DNA of 64,000 nt from Pirellula sp. SH-Sr6A (GTDB taxonomy: Bacteria; Planctomycetota; Planctomycetia; Pirellulales; Pirellulaceae), in assembly GCF_001610875.1 (NCBI RefSeq), contig NZ_CP011272.1, positions 6,181,988 through 6,245,987 on the forward strand. Reading direction: 5' to 3'. Numbering within the stretch: position 1 is the stretch's first letter; every line of letters begins with the position of its first letter. Both the position numbers and the translations under genes were made by a program. The notes below the pieces were generated by a model, which was not told where the DNA came from, searched no databases, and was given only the letters and a program-made list of their open reading frames with translations. Of this stretch, positions 34,734 through 44,012 are shown piece by piece.

Positions 34734-35618
34734 TTAGAATTCTTGTTTTCGTGCGCGGACTTTCCGCGAATATTTTTCCATGAACTTGCGTTCTTTGGCG
34801 GTGAGGGAATCCTTTCCTAGCTCATGTATTTTCGCCAGGATGCGGTCCGCTTCGGCGTCATCGGTGCCTGAGGCAAGTTCGACATCTTCGTGGATTCGAA
34901 GCTTGGGGCCAAGCCACTTTCGTCTCAATCGGCGGAGCGCACCACCGAGGTCTTGGACGAACGAGAAATTCCATCCCAAGAAAAAGTACGCGACCGCGAT
35001 CAGGATACCCATGATGTGGACATCGACCGCCACCTGAGAGGTGGGGGTAGTGATCAAATTCGAAAGGACCAGGAAAACGCCAAGCACCCAGGCTGGGACC
35101 GGGAAGACAAACAGGTAGATCACCTGCTTGGGGAAATTCAATACAAACAGCATCTCGATGCAAATGACTGCGCCCGAGGCGCCGAGCAATCGGGAGTTTG
35201 GTGCTCCGATCAGAGAGTTCTTCAGCAGCCAAGCCACCCCGCAGAGCACTGCGGCAGACAAATAGATGCGTAGGAATTCCCACTTTCCATAGCGATCCTC
35301 AACCGATCGTCCCAGGAAATAGAGTCCCAGCATATTGAATACAATATGCCAGATCCCACCGTTGGCGGACGCATCGTGCACAAAAGCATACGAAAGCGTA
35401 TGCCACCAGAGCCATGGCTTGGTCGCGTCGGAACCGGCGAGCATCAATGCGTTGTTGACAATTCCCTGGTCGTTGGCCTTGAAATTGCTGAGAAGAATGT
35501 TGGCGACGTAGATCGCGATATTGAGCAGGAGCAAATAGCTAACTGCGGACTTACCATCCCAGTCGGGCTGTAGTCGAATGGTGTCGTCTCGGTAGTAATC
35601 GCGTTCGTAGAGTCCCAT
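34734..35618 (-). CDS. Rhomboid family intramembrane serine protease, 294 aa
   Basis: Six-helix membrane protease. The catalytic pair is present: S148 in LLGASGAV and H201 in VDVHIMG, together with the conserved H91 and N95 of HIVFNMLG in helix 2. Hydrophobic segments span about 27-46, 88-104, 116-134, 145-162, 165-190 and 199-217. After them comes a cytoplasmic tail of about 75 charged residues (KFMEKYSRKVRARKQEF at the end), resembling the C-terminal region of planctomycete and plastid-type rhomboids. It follows the helical membrane-anchored gene by 41 bp and precedes lysA by 25 bp. Its substrates are unknown. Confidence 0.92.
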   Translation of the reverse strand: MGLYERDYYRDDTIRLQPDWDGKSAVSYLLLLNIAIYVANILLSNFKANDQGIVNNALMLAGSDATKPWLWWHTLSYAFVHDASANGGIWHIVFNMLGLYFLGRSVEDRYGKWEFLRIYLSAAVLCGVAWLLKNSLIGAPNSRLLGASGAVICIEMLFVLNFPKQVIYLFVFPVPAWVLGVFLVLSNLITTPTSQVAVDVHIMGILIAVAYFFLGWNFSFVQDLGGALRRLRRKWLGPKLRIHEDVELASGTDDAEADRILAKIHELGKDSLTAKERKFMEKYSRKVRARKQEF

Positions 35619-35659
35619 ACGTTCAACCTACCCGAGAACGCAAAAAATGGGAATCTCGA

Positions 35660-37453
35660 TCAATTCGGAGACTCTGGATTTTCGAGGACTGGTGGTCGAA
35701 CGTCGGTCGCCGCAGGATCGGATGATTTCGCAGAAGATTCGATCGATTGCTTGGGAGCTTCGGGAGCGGTAGGTGCTGGAGTTGTCACCGAGGGGTCGGT
35801 CGGAGGTGCGTTTTCCTTGGTCTCGCTCGGCGCTGACAAACGCTGCTGCAGGTCCTTCATCTCTTTCGTTTCCGTGAAGTCCGCATCGTCGCCAAGGGCT
35901 GCGGCGCGTGCGTTCCATTCCGCCAGCTTTTGTTCGACGTCGAAACTCAACTGGTCTTGATTGTATGCGCGTCGGAAGTCGATAAACCACTTGAGCACAA
36001 AGTCGTCCGAATCGGTGGCTTCGGTCAGTTTGTTGTATCGCCCGATCGACTTGAGGACGTCTTCCCCCACCTCTTCTGTCATCAAGATCGGGAATCGTTT
36101 GAAGGCGGTATCCCAGAGGGTCCAAGCCTGTTCGTAGTTCTCGATCGCTCCTTTGATGTCGGCGGCGTCGATCATCTTATCTGCGTTGTAAAGCAATCGT
36201 CGGGCATCGACCGTATACTGCTTTTGCTCCGCTTTGGCCCTCGTTTCCCAATAGGCGTAGTTCACGTTGCTGCGGTAGATATTGGCAATGCGAAGCTTCT
36301 CCTCCATCTTGTTGATTTCCGTCGAAAGCTGCAGCAACCGAGGTTGTTGATCTTTGGGCGCCTCGGCAATGGCCTCCGCTGGAGAAGGCGAAATGAGGCG
36401 TTCTGCTTCTTCGGCTTTTTCCGACTCTGTCAGCGATCGCTCTTCGGCTGGCTTTTGGTAAGCATCCTTGAGATCCTGTGGGAGCCTTGCAAAGCGACTT
36501 TCGCGAATGGTTTCGCGAGCCCCGCCCAGTTGCTTATCGAGTTCCGCTCTCTTTTCACGAATTGCCGCCGCGTCCGCATCGACCTCGAGCAATTTGATCT
36601 GACCGTCGCCGCTCCAAGGAATCGACATCTTACCGTATTCTGCCCACTCGCGTCCCCCTTGCTCCCACGCGAACTTGGATCGGTCGTCCAAGATCCCTTC
36701 GGTCTGGATCGCTTCGCCGTAGTACATCTGCCAGAGAGGAGAATAGCAGTACAAGAGGTGCGGAGTCTTCGGGATCTTGTTACCGGATTGAAACGACTCG
36801 ACCGCACGGTTGAACCAGAGCTTGCCTACTCGCCAGTTGTCGGGTCGCTGATCGTATCCCAATGCGTTGGTCTCAACAGGCAGCCCCTGTTCCGTGAAGT
36901 AATTGTGAAACTCCGTGTCCTTTCGGAAAAGTTCGCGGTATTGCTTCTTTTCGTCGAATTTTCCGATCTTGTTCCCGACATAGTGTCCAAGATCGTATTG
37001 AAGGATTGGCTTTCGCTCGTTGTACTTGGTCCCGCGAACGAGATAGTCGATTCCCTTTTTCACCCACTCGTAACGCTGGCGATAATCCTCAAACTCAGGC
37101 GAGACGTTGAAGCTCATGTTGTGAGCTTGGTGTTGCCAAACGCTGATGAAGTGAGGTTGAAGGAGCGCGATTTGGTTCAATGTTGCCGAGAAGCGGTCGA
37201 AGTACTTTTCCTCTTTGTAGTAGTCCGCTTTGAGCCAGAGGATGGAGGAAGCGATTCCTTTCATCCCAAGCGTGGCCAATCGCATGCTTTCGCTGGTCGG
37301 GTCGAGCTGACCGAGATAGGTCTGGCCCATGTTGTGTCGATTTCGCAATTGCGAAATCGCCCCCGACTTGGGGCGGCCTAAGGCGTAAAGGGGGAGGAGC
37401 AGCGCGATGATCGCGATGATGTAGGTGACTTTGCGAGACAGACTTTTATTCAT
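35660..37453 (-). CDS. Membrane-anchored helical protein of an ABC transporter operon, 597 aa
   Basis: I do not recognise a named family. The start at 37453 gives a short basic N-terminus and one hydrophobic segment (about 9-27: VTYIIAIIALLLPLYALGR), so it is anchored with its bulk probably outside the cytoplasm. Residues 30-530 are strongly helical with TPR-like character (for example YYKEEKYFDRFSATLNQIALLQPHF), several long charged helices follow (290-420), and the last 70 residues are Pro/Ala/Glu-rich and probably disordered. It starts 4 bp after the permease stop, so translation is coupled. A structural or accessory part of the ABC system is the natural guess. Confidence 0.85.
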   Translation of the reverse strand: MNKSLSRKVTYIIAIIALLLPLYALGRPKSGAISQLRNRHNMGQTYLGQLDPTSESMRLATLGMKGIASSILWLKADYYKEEKYFDRFSATLNQIALLQPHFISVWQHQAHNMSFNVSPEFEDYRQRYEWVKKGIDYLVRGTKYNERKPILQYDLGHYVGNKIGKFDEKKQYRELFRKDTEFHNYFTEQGLPVETNALGYDQRPDNWRVGKLWFNRAVESFQSGNKIPKTPHLLYCYSPLWQMYYGEAIQTEGILDDRSKFAWEQGGREWAEYGKMSIPWSGDGQIKLLEVDADAAAIREKRAELDKQLGGARETIRESRFARLPQDLKDAYQKPAEERSLTESEKAEEAERLISPSPAEAIAEAPKDQQPRLLQLSTEINKMEEKLRIANIYRSNVNYAYWETRAKAEQKQYTVDARRLLYNADKMIDAADIKGAIENYEQAWTLWDTAFKRFPILMTEEVGEDVLKSIGRYNKLTEATDSDDFVLKWFIDFRRAYNQDQLSFDVEQKLAEWNARAAALGDDADFTETKEMKDLQQRLSAPSETKENAPPTDPSVTTPAPTAPEAPKQSIESSAKSSDPAATDVRPPVLENPESPN

Positions 37454-37457
37454 GCTC

Positions 37458-39233
37458 TTAACCCGCCATTTCTCGAGTCTTGAGGAAGAAGTACGCAATA
37501 ACGCTGGTCATCACGAAGTACCCGAATGCGATCGTGAGATGCCGCGCGAGCAGACCGTCAAACAAGTTAACCCCATAGGCGATGAAATCCGACGTTTCTA
37601 GATCATACAGGTTCGGAAGGGCCGATTTCAGCGTCGAGACAGAAAAGAGCAACCCTCGATCCACGCCCTTGATCGCACCTTCGATCATTTCATTTCCCAA
37701 GTCCAATTGGGTTTCGGAGCCGCTTTGCAACGGGAGTCTCACCAATGCTTCCACGGGCCCTCCTCCGGCAATCTTACCGGTGGTGAGGTTGTCGATAAAC
37801 CATCCGAACATTCCCAAAACAATCACCGAGATCGTCGCGATGACGGCAACCGGCCCCGATAAGAAGGTGGAGAACATCACGCCAAAGCAAACCACGATGA
37901 ACATCTGCAGCCAAATACTGATGTACCCTTTGACGAAGTTCCACAGAAACGTTCCTTCGGACGCTCTCAAATAGAGATCCGCGGCCGCCATCCCGAGATA
38001 CTGTCCTCGATCGCGACAGCGAACCACGACTTCAAACGACCCGTCTTGAGCGATATCGGTGAAGAAATCCAAGTCGGCTGGTTCCCCTTTCCGAAATCCT
38101 TTGAGCTTGAGAGGGATCGAATGCTGATCGATCTGGAACTCCTTGACTCGAAACGGGATGCGGTCGCTTTCGACTTCGCCATTCAAACTTCGGAATATGA
38201 CCACGCCGCCGACGGGGGTTTCGATATCCCCTTTGTACGTGCGGAACGCTGAGAGAGTCATGTCGAAATTGAGTACGTCCGGGAACAGTCTGGGATTCAC
38301 GTTTTCAAATGTCCAGATCGCAGACGAAAGCGTGTCACCCTCGATGTACTTCTGGTATTCCGACATGTATCCGACGTTGTAGCCGGTGTTCTCCTCGCCG
38401 TCTCGACCGGTGAATCGGAGCGTGCCATACACCGGGTTGCGAGCCGTCAAATCGTCGACTTGCTCGGTGATGACGATCTTGTCACCCACTTTGCGAACAA
38501 TATGCCGGTGACCTTTCACCATGTTCGTCGTGCCGAGGCCATCTTCGTTGAGAGTGAAGGAGTGGCTGTGGAAACGCACATTGGTCGTTTCACCTGCAAG
38601 ACCATCGTTTTGAAGGCTTTCCAAATCGTGCGAGTGCGAAAGTCCCCGAACGATAAAGAAGTAACTCATGACGCCGAAGATCGCCAAGTTCATCGTCGCA
38701 ACTGCCACGAAGCCCAGAACACGTCCGAGGAAAATCTCGGTGGGACGGACCGGTTTGGTGACGATCGTGTAGATCACACGATTCGTAATATCGCGTGGGA
38801 TGCTGAAGGTGCTCAGAAAGAGGCCCATCAGCAGCATGAGCCAATTCGTAAAGGTAAGGACCGTTGGAATGTAGAGTTGTGCGGGATTACTCGCCTTCGG
38901 GTCTAGAAACCAACCTGCGAACATGATGGCGACGACGAAGACAGCCACCACGATGAGAATTCTATTCCGGATCGCTTCCTTGAACGACAACTTGGCAATC
39001 GCGAAGATTCGCCGAATCGACATCCTAGGAAGGTCGACCGAGAAGAACTCACCAAGGATTTTGGCGACCTGAAGAAAGCCCTCGGTCGGGCCGTATTTGA
39101 TCGTCGCGATCAAAAAACCGACGAGGAATCCGAGGATGGAAAGTATGAGGGCCAGCAGGAATCCACCAAGGAGTCCGCCTCGCTCGAACAACCACTCCCA
39201 ATAGGTCCAGAACTGATCAGGTGTAAGACGCAT
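37458..39233 (-). CDS. ABC-2 type transporter permease, 591 aa
   Basis: Integral membrane partner of the ATPase gene upstream (45 bp gap). Hydrophobic helices are at about 18-44, 95-112, 125-142, 168-192 in the first half and 425-445, 452-475, 565-585 in the second. The segment FSIPRDITNRVIYTIVTKPVRPTEIFLGRVLG is typical of ABC-2 permeases. Between the halves is an unusually large hydrophilic region (about 195-415), probably extracytoplasmic, with several histidines (HSHDLES, FHSHSF, GHRHIVRK). The ABC-2 family exports polysaccharides, drugs or proteins; nothing identifies the cargo. It overlaps the chain of coupled genes that ends with lysA. Confidence 0.88.
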   Translation of the reverse strand: MRLTPDQFWTYWEWLFERGGLLGGFLLALILSILGFLVGFLIATIKYGPTEGFLQVAKILGEFFSVDLPRMSIRRIFAIAKLSFKEAIRNRILIVVAVFVVAIMFAGWFLDPKASNPAQLYIPTVLTFTNWLMLLMGLFLSTFSIPRDITNRVIYTIVTKPVRPTEIFLGRVLGFVAVATMNLAIFGVMSYFFIVRGLSHSHDLESLQNDGLAGETTNVRFHSHSFTLNEDGLGTTNMVKGHRHIVRKVGDKIVITEQVDDLTARNPVYGTLRFTGRDGEENTGYNVGYMSEYQKYIEGDTLSSAIWTFENVNPRLFPDVLNFDMTLSAFRTYKGDIETPVGGVVIFRSLNGEVESDRIPFRVKEFQIDQHSIPLKLKGFRKGEPADLDFFTDIAQDGSFEVVVRCRDRGQYLGMAAADLYLRASEGTFLWNFVKGYISIWLQMFIVVCFGVMFSTFLSGPVAVIATISVIVLGMFGWFIDNLTTGKIAGGGPVEALVRLPLQSGSETQLDLGNEMIEGAIKGVDRGLLFSVSTLKSALPNLYDLETSDFIAYGVNLFDGLLARHLTIAFGYFVMTSVIAYFFLKTREMAG

Positions 39234-39278
39234 AGCAAAAAGTTTCGTTTCGTTCCAACAATGCCAAGACCCAAGCGA

Positions 39279-40220
39279 TTACGACGCACTCGACGACCGA
39301 CGGCCTGGTCGGTTTTCGCTGTCTCGAACAATATCGAGGAAAAGCTCTTCCATCGTGGTGGTGGGATTGTCCATCTTGAGCAACTCGCCTTGCGATTTCG
39401 CGATCAGCTCGCGAATCTGCGCCTTGGTATTTTCGTCCAATCCCTTGGCGTGAATCTGGGTTACATCCTGTACCTTGAGCAAACTATCAACTCGACCCAG
39501 TTCCTTGAGCTCTCCTTGGTGAAGGATCGCGACCCGATCGCAAACGTCTTGAACATCCGCCAATTGGTGGGAGCAAAGGAGGATGGTTTTGCCTTGCTCA
39601 CGAAGTTTGACGATCAAATCCTTCATTTCACGCGTTCCGATCGGGTCGAGACCGGTGGTGGGTTCGTCGAGGACGAGGAACTCGGGTTCGTTGATCAAGG
39701 CCTGGGCCAAACCGATTCGGCGGGTCATCCCCTTTGAATACTCTCGAAGCTGACGGCGACGAGCTCGCTGGAGGCCAACCATGTTGATCAAGGCCTCCGT
39801 ACGCTCCTTTCGAACGCTCGCGGGCATATCGAAAAGCCGGCCGTAGAAATCAAGGGTCTCTTCGGCGTTCAGAAATTTGTAAAGGTAAGATTCTTCTGGC
39901 AAGTATCCGATTCGCTCGTTCTTTGCGACGTCGGTCGCTTCTTTGCCAAACACGAACGCTCGGCCGGAGGTCGGAAAAAGGAGCCCCAGCATTAGTTTGA
40001 TGGTGGTCGATTTTCCGGATCCATTCGGACCCAGGAGACCGAAGATCTCCCCGCGTCGGACTTCGATGTCGAGCGATTTGAGGGCCTGAACCTTCTTTCG
40101 ACCCCAAAAGTCGCGGTAGATTTTCCCAAGACTCCTCGTTTCTACGATGATGTCCGGGTTGGTCGGAGCCGAGGATGGATTCGGATTGGTTTCCGGTGCT
40201 GCAGGAGCTGCTGAAGACAT
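39279..40220 (-). CDS. ABC transporter ATP-binding protein, 313 aa
   Basis: Single nucleotide-binding domain. Walker A lies at G64-PNGSGKS-T72; the signature motif is the divergent YSKGM rather than LSGGQ, followed by Walker [13 protein letters not shown] and the switch His in SHQ. This is the usual pattern for ATPases paired with ABC-2 permeases. ATG at 40220 (MSSAAPAAP) is preferred over one at 40373 that adds 51 low-plausibility residues. A Pro/Ala-rich N-terminal tail of about 25 residues precedes the domain. It is the first gene of the 40220-33434 operon; the promoter should lie in the divergent gap with folC. Confidence 0.93.
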   Translation of the reverse strand: MSSAAPAAPETNPNPSSAPTNPDIIVETRSLGKIYRDFWGRKKVQALKSLDIEVRRGEIFGLLGPNGSGKSTTIKLMLGLLFPTSGRAFVFGKEATDVAKNERIGYLPEESYLYKFLNAEETLDFYGRLFDMPASVRKERTEALINMVGLQRARRRQLREYSKGMTRRIGLAQALINEPEFLVLDEPTTGLDPIGTREMKDLIVKLREQGKTILLCSHQLADVQDVCDRVAILHQGELKELGRVDSLLKVQDVTQIHAKGLDENTKAQIRELIAKSQGELLKMDNPTTTMEELFLDIVRDSENRPGRRSSSAS

Positions 40221-40508
40221 CGTTTCGAGTCGTTGGGAAAAGGGAACCTGGAGTGCCAGCAAGGCCATTGGCTGGGACGGACGGAATTGCCAGCGTTGTA
40301 CGGTCGGGGGACCCGTACGGTTCAGTTCAATGCCGGTCAATGGAACACGCACTATAAATTCGATCCCGGGCAACTACAAGCGACGGGTTGGGGGAGCTCT
40401 GCCGGTTCCGCCAAATAAACCCAGTTGCAACCCGTATACTTGGAACAGCCGGTTCGCTAATCTTTCCCGAGTTCAAGACCATTCGCTTTCCCGCTTCATC
40501 GATGTTTC
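40221..40508. other. Divergent intergenic region between ABC operon and folC
   Basis: About 290 bp that should carry promoters in both directions. I see TATACT near 40437 but no matching -35 element at the right distance on either strand, and no clear regulatory repeat apart from a GTACGG motif occurring twice near 40300-40320. Confidence 0.4.
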
Positions 40509-41888
40509 ATGGACAGGTCGCAACCGGAATACGCCGAGGCAATTCGCTACCTCTACGATCGGCTCAACTACGAGAAGACAACGGACCGTCCCTACACCCA
40601 GCAGCATTACCGGCTCGCCCGGATGGAAGCCCTCTTGGAGTCGCTCGGAAATCCTCAATCCGCGGCTCCCGTCATCCACATCTCGGGAACAAAAGGGAAA
40701 GGCTCGGTTGCCTGGCTGACGGCTGAATCCCTTCGACGTGCGGGTCGCCGTGTCGGTCTCTATACCTCCCCGCACCTCGAGCAATTGGAAGAGCGTTTTG
40801 TCGTAAACGGAGTTCCGGTCTCCCCGACGCAATTGGTGGGTGCGATCGACTCGATTCGAAAGAAGCTCGAAAGTTGGGACGAATCTCAGTTGGGTATTCC
40901 CACCTTTTTTGAGCTGACGACGGCGATCGCCTGGTTTTTGTTCCGAGAGTTGGGGTGCGATGTGAATGTGATGGAAGTCGGTCTGGGAGGAAGATTGGAT
41001 TCCACCAACGTTTGCCGAAGCTTGATCAGTGTTATCACCTCCATCAGTTTTGACCACCAAGCTCAACTTGGTAACACGATCGAATCGATCGCCTCGGAGA
41101 AGGCAGGGATTATCAAGCCAGGTAGCCATGTGATCCACGGTGCACGGCATCCCGATGCACGTCGCGTCATTCGAGACCAAGCCCAATCGCAACGAAGCGA
41201 ACTATGGGAACTGGGCACGGACTTCGAATGCCATGAGCAACCAAAAACGGCTCAGCAGTTCGATTTTCAAGTTCATGTGGCTGGCAATGGCCTAAACGGT
41301 GTCCCAGGGGTCCGACTCCTCATGCTAGGTCGACACCAGATGGACAACGGATCGCTCGCCATCGCTGTTTGTCAAAAGTTGAACACTTTTGGCTGGGAAA
41401 TCCCCGAATCGGCATATCGCCAAGCGCTGGAAGAAACGCAAATTCCATCCCGAATCGAACTTGTTTCTCGCCAGCCTGATATCATCGTCGATGCTGCACA
41501 CAATATCGCGTCGATTTCTTCATTGATCGAAGCCTTGCAAACGGCATATCCCACTCAAAAGAAGACGATCGTATTCGCGTCATCCAAAGACAAAGACTAC
41601 ATCGCGATGCTGCATCAGCTCATGGGGTTCGCAGACCAATTGATCGTGACGCAGTATTCCAACAACCCACGATTTGTACCCGTGGAACTGCTCGAGGAAG
41701 AAGCCAAGAAAGCCAAAGTAGAGTTTCCCAAGGTGGATGTTCTGTCTGCGACGGATTCCGGTATTGCGATGGAATACGTCCGATCTCAACCGCAAAGAGA
41801 CGGGCTGATCTGTTTCACAGGTTCTTTCTTTCTCGCTGCGGAAGTACGCGAGGCCCTTCGAAACCCCTTTCAACCCCGTCGCGGCTGA
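40509..41888 (+). CDS. folC: Folylpolyglutamate synthase / dihydrofolate synthase, 459 aa
   Basis: Mur-ligase-family enzyme that adds glutamate to dihydropteroate and to tetrahydrofolate. The ATP-binding P-loop is G60-TKGKG-S66, preceded by the omega-loop region, and family motifs follow: YTSPHLEQLEERF, TFFELTTAIAWFLF, NVMEVGLGGRLDSTN, SFDHQAQLGNTIESIASEKAGI and the C-terminal DAAHN stretch. Length is normal. The first ATG at 40509 gives a plausible N-terminus. Twenty bp past the stop lies the strong hairpin at 41908-41933, whose T-run serves the opposite gene. Confidence 0.95.
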   Translation: MDRSQPEYAEAIRYLYDRLNYEKTTDRPYTQQHYRLARMEALLESLGNPQSAAPVIHISGTKGKGSVAWLTAESLRRAGRRVGLYTSPHLEQLEERFVVNGVPVSPTQLVGAIDSIRKKLESWDESQLGIPTFFELTTAIAWFLFRELGCDVNVMEVGLGGRLDSTNVCRSLISVITSISFDHQAQLGNTIESIASEKAGIIKPGSHVIHGARHPDARRVIRDQAQSQRSELWELGTDFECHEQPKTAQQFDFQVHVAGNGLNGVPGVRLLMLGRHQMDNGSLAIAVCQKLNTFGWEIPESAYRQALEETQIPSRIELVSRQPDIIVDAAHNIASISSLIEALQTAYPTQKKTIVFASSKDKDYIAMLHQLMGFADQLIVTQYSNNPRFVPVELLEEEAKKAKVEFPKVDVLSATDSGIAMEYVRSQPQRDGLICFTGSFFLAAEVREALRNPFQPRRG

Positions 41889-41898
41889 ACAATAGTCC

Positions 41899-41933
41899 AA
41901 AAAAAAACCGCGGACTCGGGTACGAGTTCGCGG
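41899..41933 (-). terminator. Intrinsic terminator of the AT-hook protein gene
   Basis: On the minus strand an 11-base stem (CCGCGAACTCG pairing with CGAGTCCGCGG, one mismatch, four-base loop) is followed by nine T. It starts about 24 bp past the stop at 41958. The stem may also slow transcription leaving folC from the other side. Confidence 0.8.
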
Positions 41934-41957
41934 TAAGACCTTTGATAGAAAACGGAA

Positions 41958-42350
41958 TTAACCGTTGAGGAGCGAAGCGATCTGCTTGAAGACCTTGATC
42001 GACTCAATCGCTTGTTCTGGGCTGCCACACTTCTTCACAAATTCAGCAGTGTCCTTCAAGACGGAGTAGTCCGTAGCGGGAGACGAAGTCTTGCCGGCGG
42101 CTTTGTTGGCCTTTGCCTTCGCGGGGCGACCTCGCTTTTTAACAGCGTTTGCTTTGGCTGTCTTCGGCTTGGCAGACTTTGAACCATTGACCTTTCGCAG
42201 CGCTTGAATGACCAAGGCCGGGTAGGCATCGATTCCCTGCTCCTTCAGTGCGTTTGCGATCTGAGTTGGCCCCAGGCCAGGATTGGCAGCAGCATAGTCG
42301 CGAATAAGCTGTGACTTGTTCTCGCCGCTATTCTTTGTCCCTTTTTTCAA
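41958..42350 (-). CDS. Small AT-hook DNA-binding protein, 130 aa
   Basis: The start is the TTG at 42350, with TAGGA eight bases upstream and a good promoter about 50-80 bp upstream; longer in-frame versions would run through that promoter. Residues 1-55 are mixed helix (LIRDYAAANPGLGPTQIANALKEQG) that looks like a small helix-turn-helix unit. Residues 57-90 are Lys/Ala-rich with an AT-hook-like KKRGRPAKAK. Residues 95-130 form a helical tail (EQAIESIKVFKQIASLLNG). The combination suggests a histone-like chromatin or DNA-binding protein. It is flanked by its own promoter and terminator, so it is monocistronic. Function beyond DNA binding is not known. Confidence 0.8.
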   Translation of the reverse strand: MKKGTKNSGENKSQLIRDYAAANPGLGPTQIANALKEQGIDAYPALVIQALRKVNGSKSAKPKTAKANAVKKRGRPAKAKANKAAGKTSSPATDYSVLKDTAEFVKKCGSPEQAIESIKVFKQIASLLNG

Positions 42351-42399
42351 TGTCGTATTCCTAAAAATGAGTTGTAGCGTGGGAAAGCGGGCTGTCGGT

Positions 42400-42428
42400 A
42401 GTATAGTTTCTTTAGTCCCTTTGTCCAA
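42400..42428 (-). promoter_or_regulatory. Sigma-70-type promoter of the AT-hook gene
   Basis: On the minus strand TTGGAC (-35) and TATACT (-10) are separated by exactly 17 bases, close to consensus. Transcription would start near 42393, some 40 nt before the TTG start at 42350, which supports that start. Confidence 0.7.
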
Positions 42429-42463
42429 ATTATCAAAAGGTAATTCTCGATTTTTTTGAATTA

Positions 42464-42469
42464 TATAAT
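42464..42469 (+). promoter_or_regulatory. -10 element before the SGNH hydrolase gene
   Basis: TATAAT in an AT-rich stretch (42425-42470), about 100 bp before the preferred start of the SGNH gene. No convincing -35 hexamer is found at 17 bases, only TAATTC, so it is a candidate. Confidence 0.4.
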
Positions 42470-42568
42470 CCCTTCCTCCAGGCTCTCTCATGTGATGGAT
42501 TGGGAATCGCTATATTCAATGTCCTCATTAATACGAATGACTCACCTCTCACCAACCGACAGAATCGC

Positions 42569-43981
42569 ATGCACTCCAAATTTCAAGCCTATCGACACCC
42601 ATTCATCCATTGGAAATCCTATTTGTCCATTGCGACCATCACGAGCCTTTCCTTTGGAGTGGTTCTTCCTGCTGTGGGGCAAGACCGGGCTATCCAGGGA
42701 GTGGTCAAGCGAGTTTATGAATATGAAAACAAGCCCGAAGACGTCGAGTTCGCACCATTCCATCCAGCCAAAGCCCCGGTACCGAGTGGTCTGTTTCTGA
42801 AACCGGGTGACAGGCTTGCCATTGTCGGGGATTCCATCACTGAACAAAAAATGTATTCGCGCATGATTGAAAACTACCTCACAGCTTGCATGCCGGAGAT
42901 GAATGTAACCGTTCGGCAGCTGGGGTGGAGCGGTGAAAAAACCGATGGGTTTCTGCGTCGCATGGATCGCGATTGTTTAACTTTTAGGCCTACCGTTGCA
43001 ACGATTTGTTACGGAATGAACGACGCTCGTTATCGTCCGTTTGATGTAACGAACGGTCGGTGGTATCGCGATCATTACTCCGATATCGTCCAACGATTCA
43101 AAGCGGCTGGTACGCGGGTCGTCGTCGGATCGCCCGGTTGCTCGGGCAAGATTGCTTCATGGGTAGGCTCGAAGTCAGGGACGCTCCAAGAACATAATTT
43201 GAATCTGTGCGCCCTTCGAGACATCGCCATGGAAGTAGCGCAAGCGGAACAGACTCCCTTTGCTGATATCTTTTGGCCCATGTTTCAACAACAGATTCTT
43301 GCGCCAAAGCGTCTGGGCAAGTCTCTCGAAGAATTTGCTGTGGCAGGAAAAGATGGTATTCACCCGGGTTGGGCGGGGCAGACCATCATGGCTTATGCGT
43401 TCCTGAATGCGTTGGGAGTTGACGGTAGTATCGGTGAGTTTCATGTCGATATGTCTAGCAAGAGCGCCATGACGAAAGGTGCCCATCAAGTCGTTGGTTT
43501 TGATGGCAAACGGCTTGAAATTGAGAGCAAGCAATATCCGTATTGTGCCGCAGGTGCTAGGGACGACGATAATTCGATTCGCGCAGGAATGGAACTGATA
43601 CCTTTCCACGATCGACTCAATCGACTTACCCTCTTCATTCATGGTATTGAGCCAACCAAGAAGATTCGTATTTCTTGGGCGGGCGAATCTATCGAATCCA
43701 ATGGAGCGGACGCGATGGCAGGGATCAACCTGACGAAGCGGTTCGTGAAGACCCCCTTCGACAGCGCGTTCGCCGCTGTCGATGCAGCGGTCTTGGCAAA
43801 GCAATCTTATGAAACGCAACAGATTAAAAAGGAGTTTCACGGCGACCAAGCAAAGAAAGATTTTGACAAAGTCGTCGCGGAAACAGAAGCGATTCGAAAA
43901 CCGCTCGCAGAAGCTGTTGCACGGAGTGTCGTTCCCGTCACGCATCAGCTAACGATCGAAATCCTCGACGAGACCCGTTGA
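42569..43981 (+). CDS. Secreted SGNH/GDSL hydrolase, 470 aa
   Basis: Esterase/acyl-hydrolase of the SGNH superfamily. The N-terminus (MHSKFQAYRH...) with a hydrophobic stretch to about residue 37 (GVVLPAVGQ) is a signal peptide. The nucleophile is S89 in VGDSITEQ, GMND gives the block III Asn, and D262 and H265 lie in KDGIHPGWAG. After the hydrolase domain (80-290) there is an unassigned C-terminal extension of about 170 residues, ending in a helical KKDFDKVVAETEAIRKPL. ATG at 42569 was preferred over an in-frame TTG at 42500. The 31 bp gap to mgtE (convergent) holds no terminator I can see. Probable substrate: acylated polysaccharide, not proven. Confidence 0.88.
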   Translation: MHSKFQAYRHPFIHWKSYLSIATITSLSFGVVLPAVGQDRAIQGVVKRVYEYENKPEDVEFAPFHPAKAPVPSGLFLKPGDRLAIVGDSITEQKMYSRMIENYLTACMPEMNVTVRQLGWSGEKTDGFLRRMDRDCLTFRPTVATICYGMNDARYRPFDVTNGRWYRDHYSDIVQRFKAAGTRVVVGSPGCSGKIASWVGSKSGTLQEHNLNLCALRDIAMEVAQAEQTPFADIFWPMFQQQILAPKRLGKSLEEFAVAGKDGIHPGWAGQTIMAYAFLNALGVDGSIGEFHVDMSSKSAMTKGAHQVVGFDGKRLEIESKQYPYCAAGARDDDNSIRAGMELIPFHDRLNRLTLFIHGIEPTKKIRISWAGESIESNGADAMAGINLTKRFVKTPFDSAFAAVDAAVLAKQSYETQQIKKEFHGDQAKKDFDKVVAETEAIRKPLAEAVARSVVPVTHQLTIEILDETR

Positions 43982-44012
43982 TACGAGAATCCGATCGCAG
44001 TTCTGCCAGCCT

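Noticed and set aside
35930-37381. Plus-strand open frame of 483 aa
   Set aside because: Lies wholly opposite the operon gene at 35660-37453, which has a signal anchor, start and coupling. The antisense product has no recognisable family.
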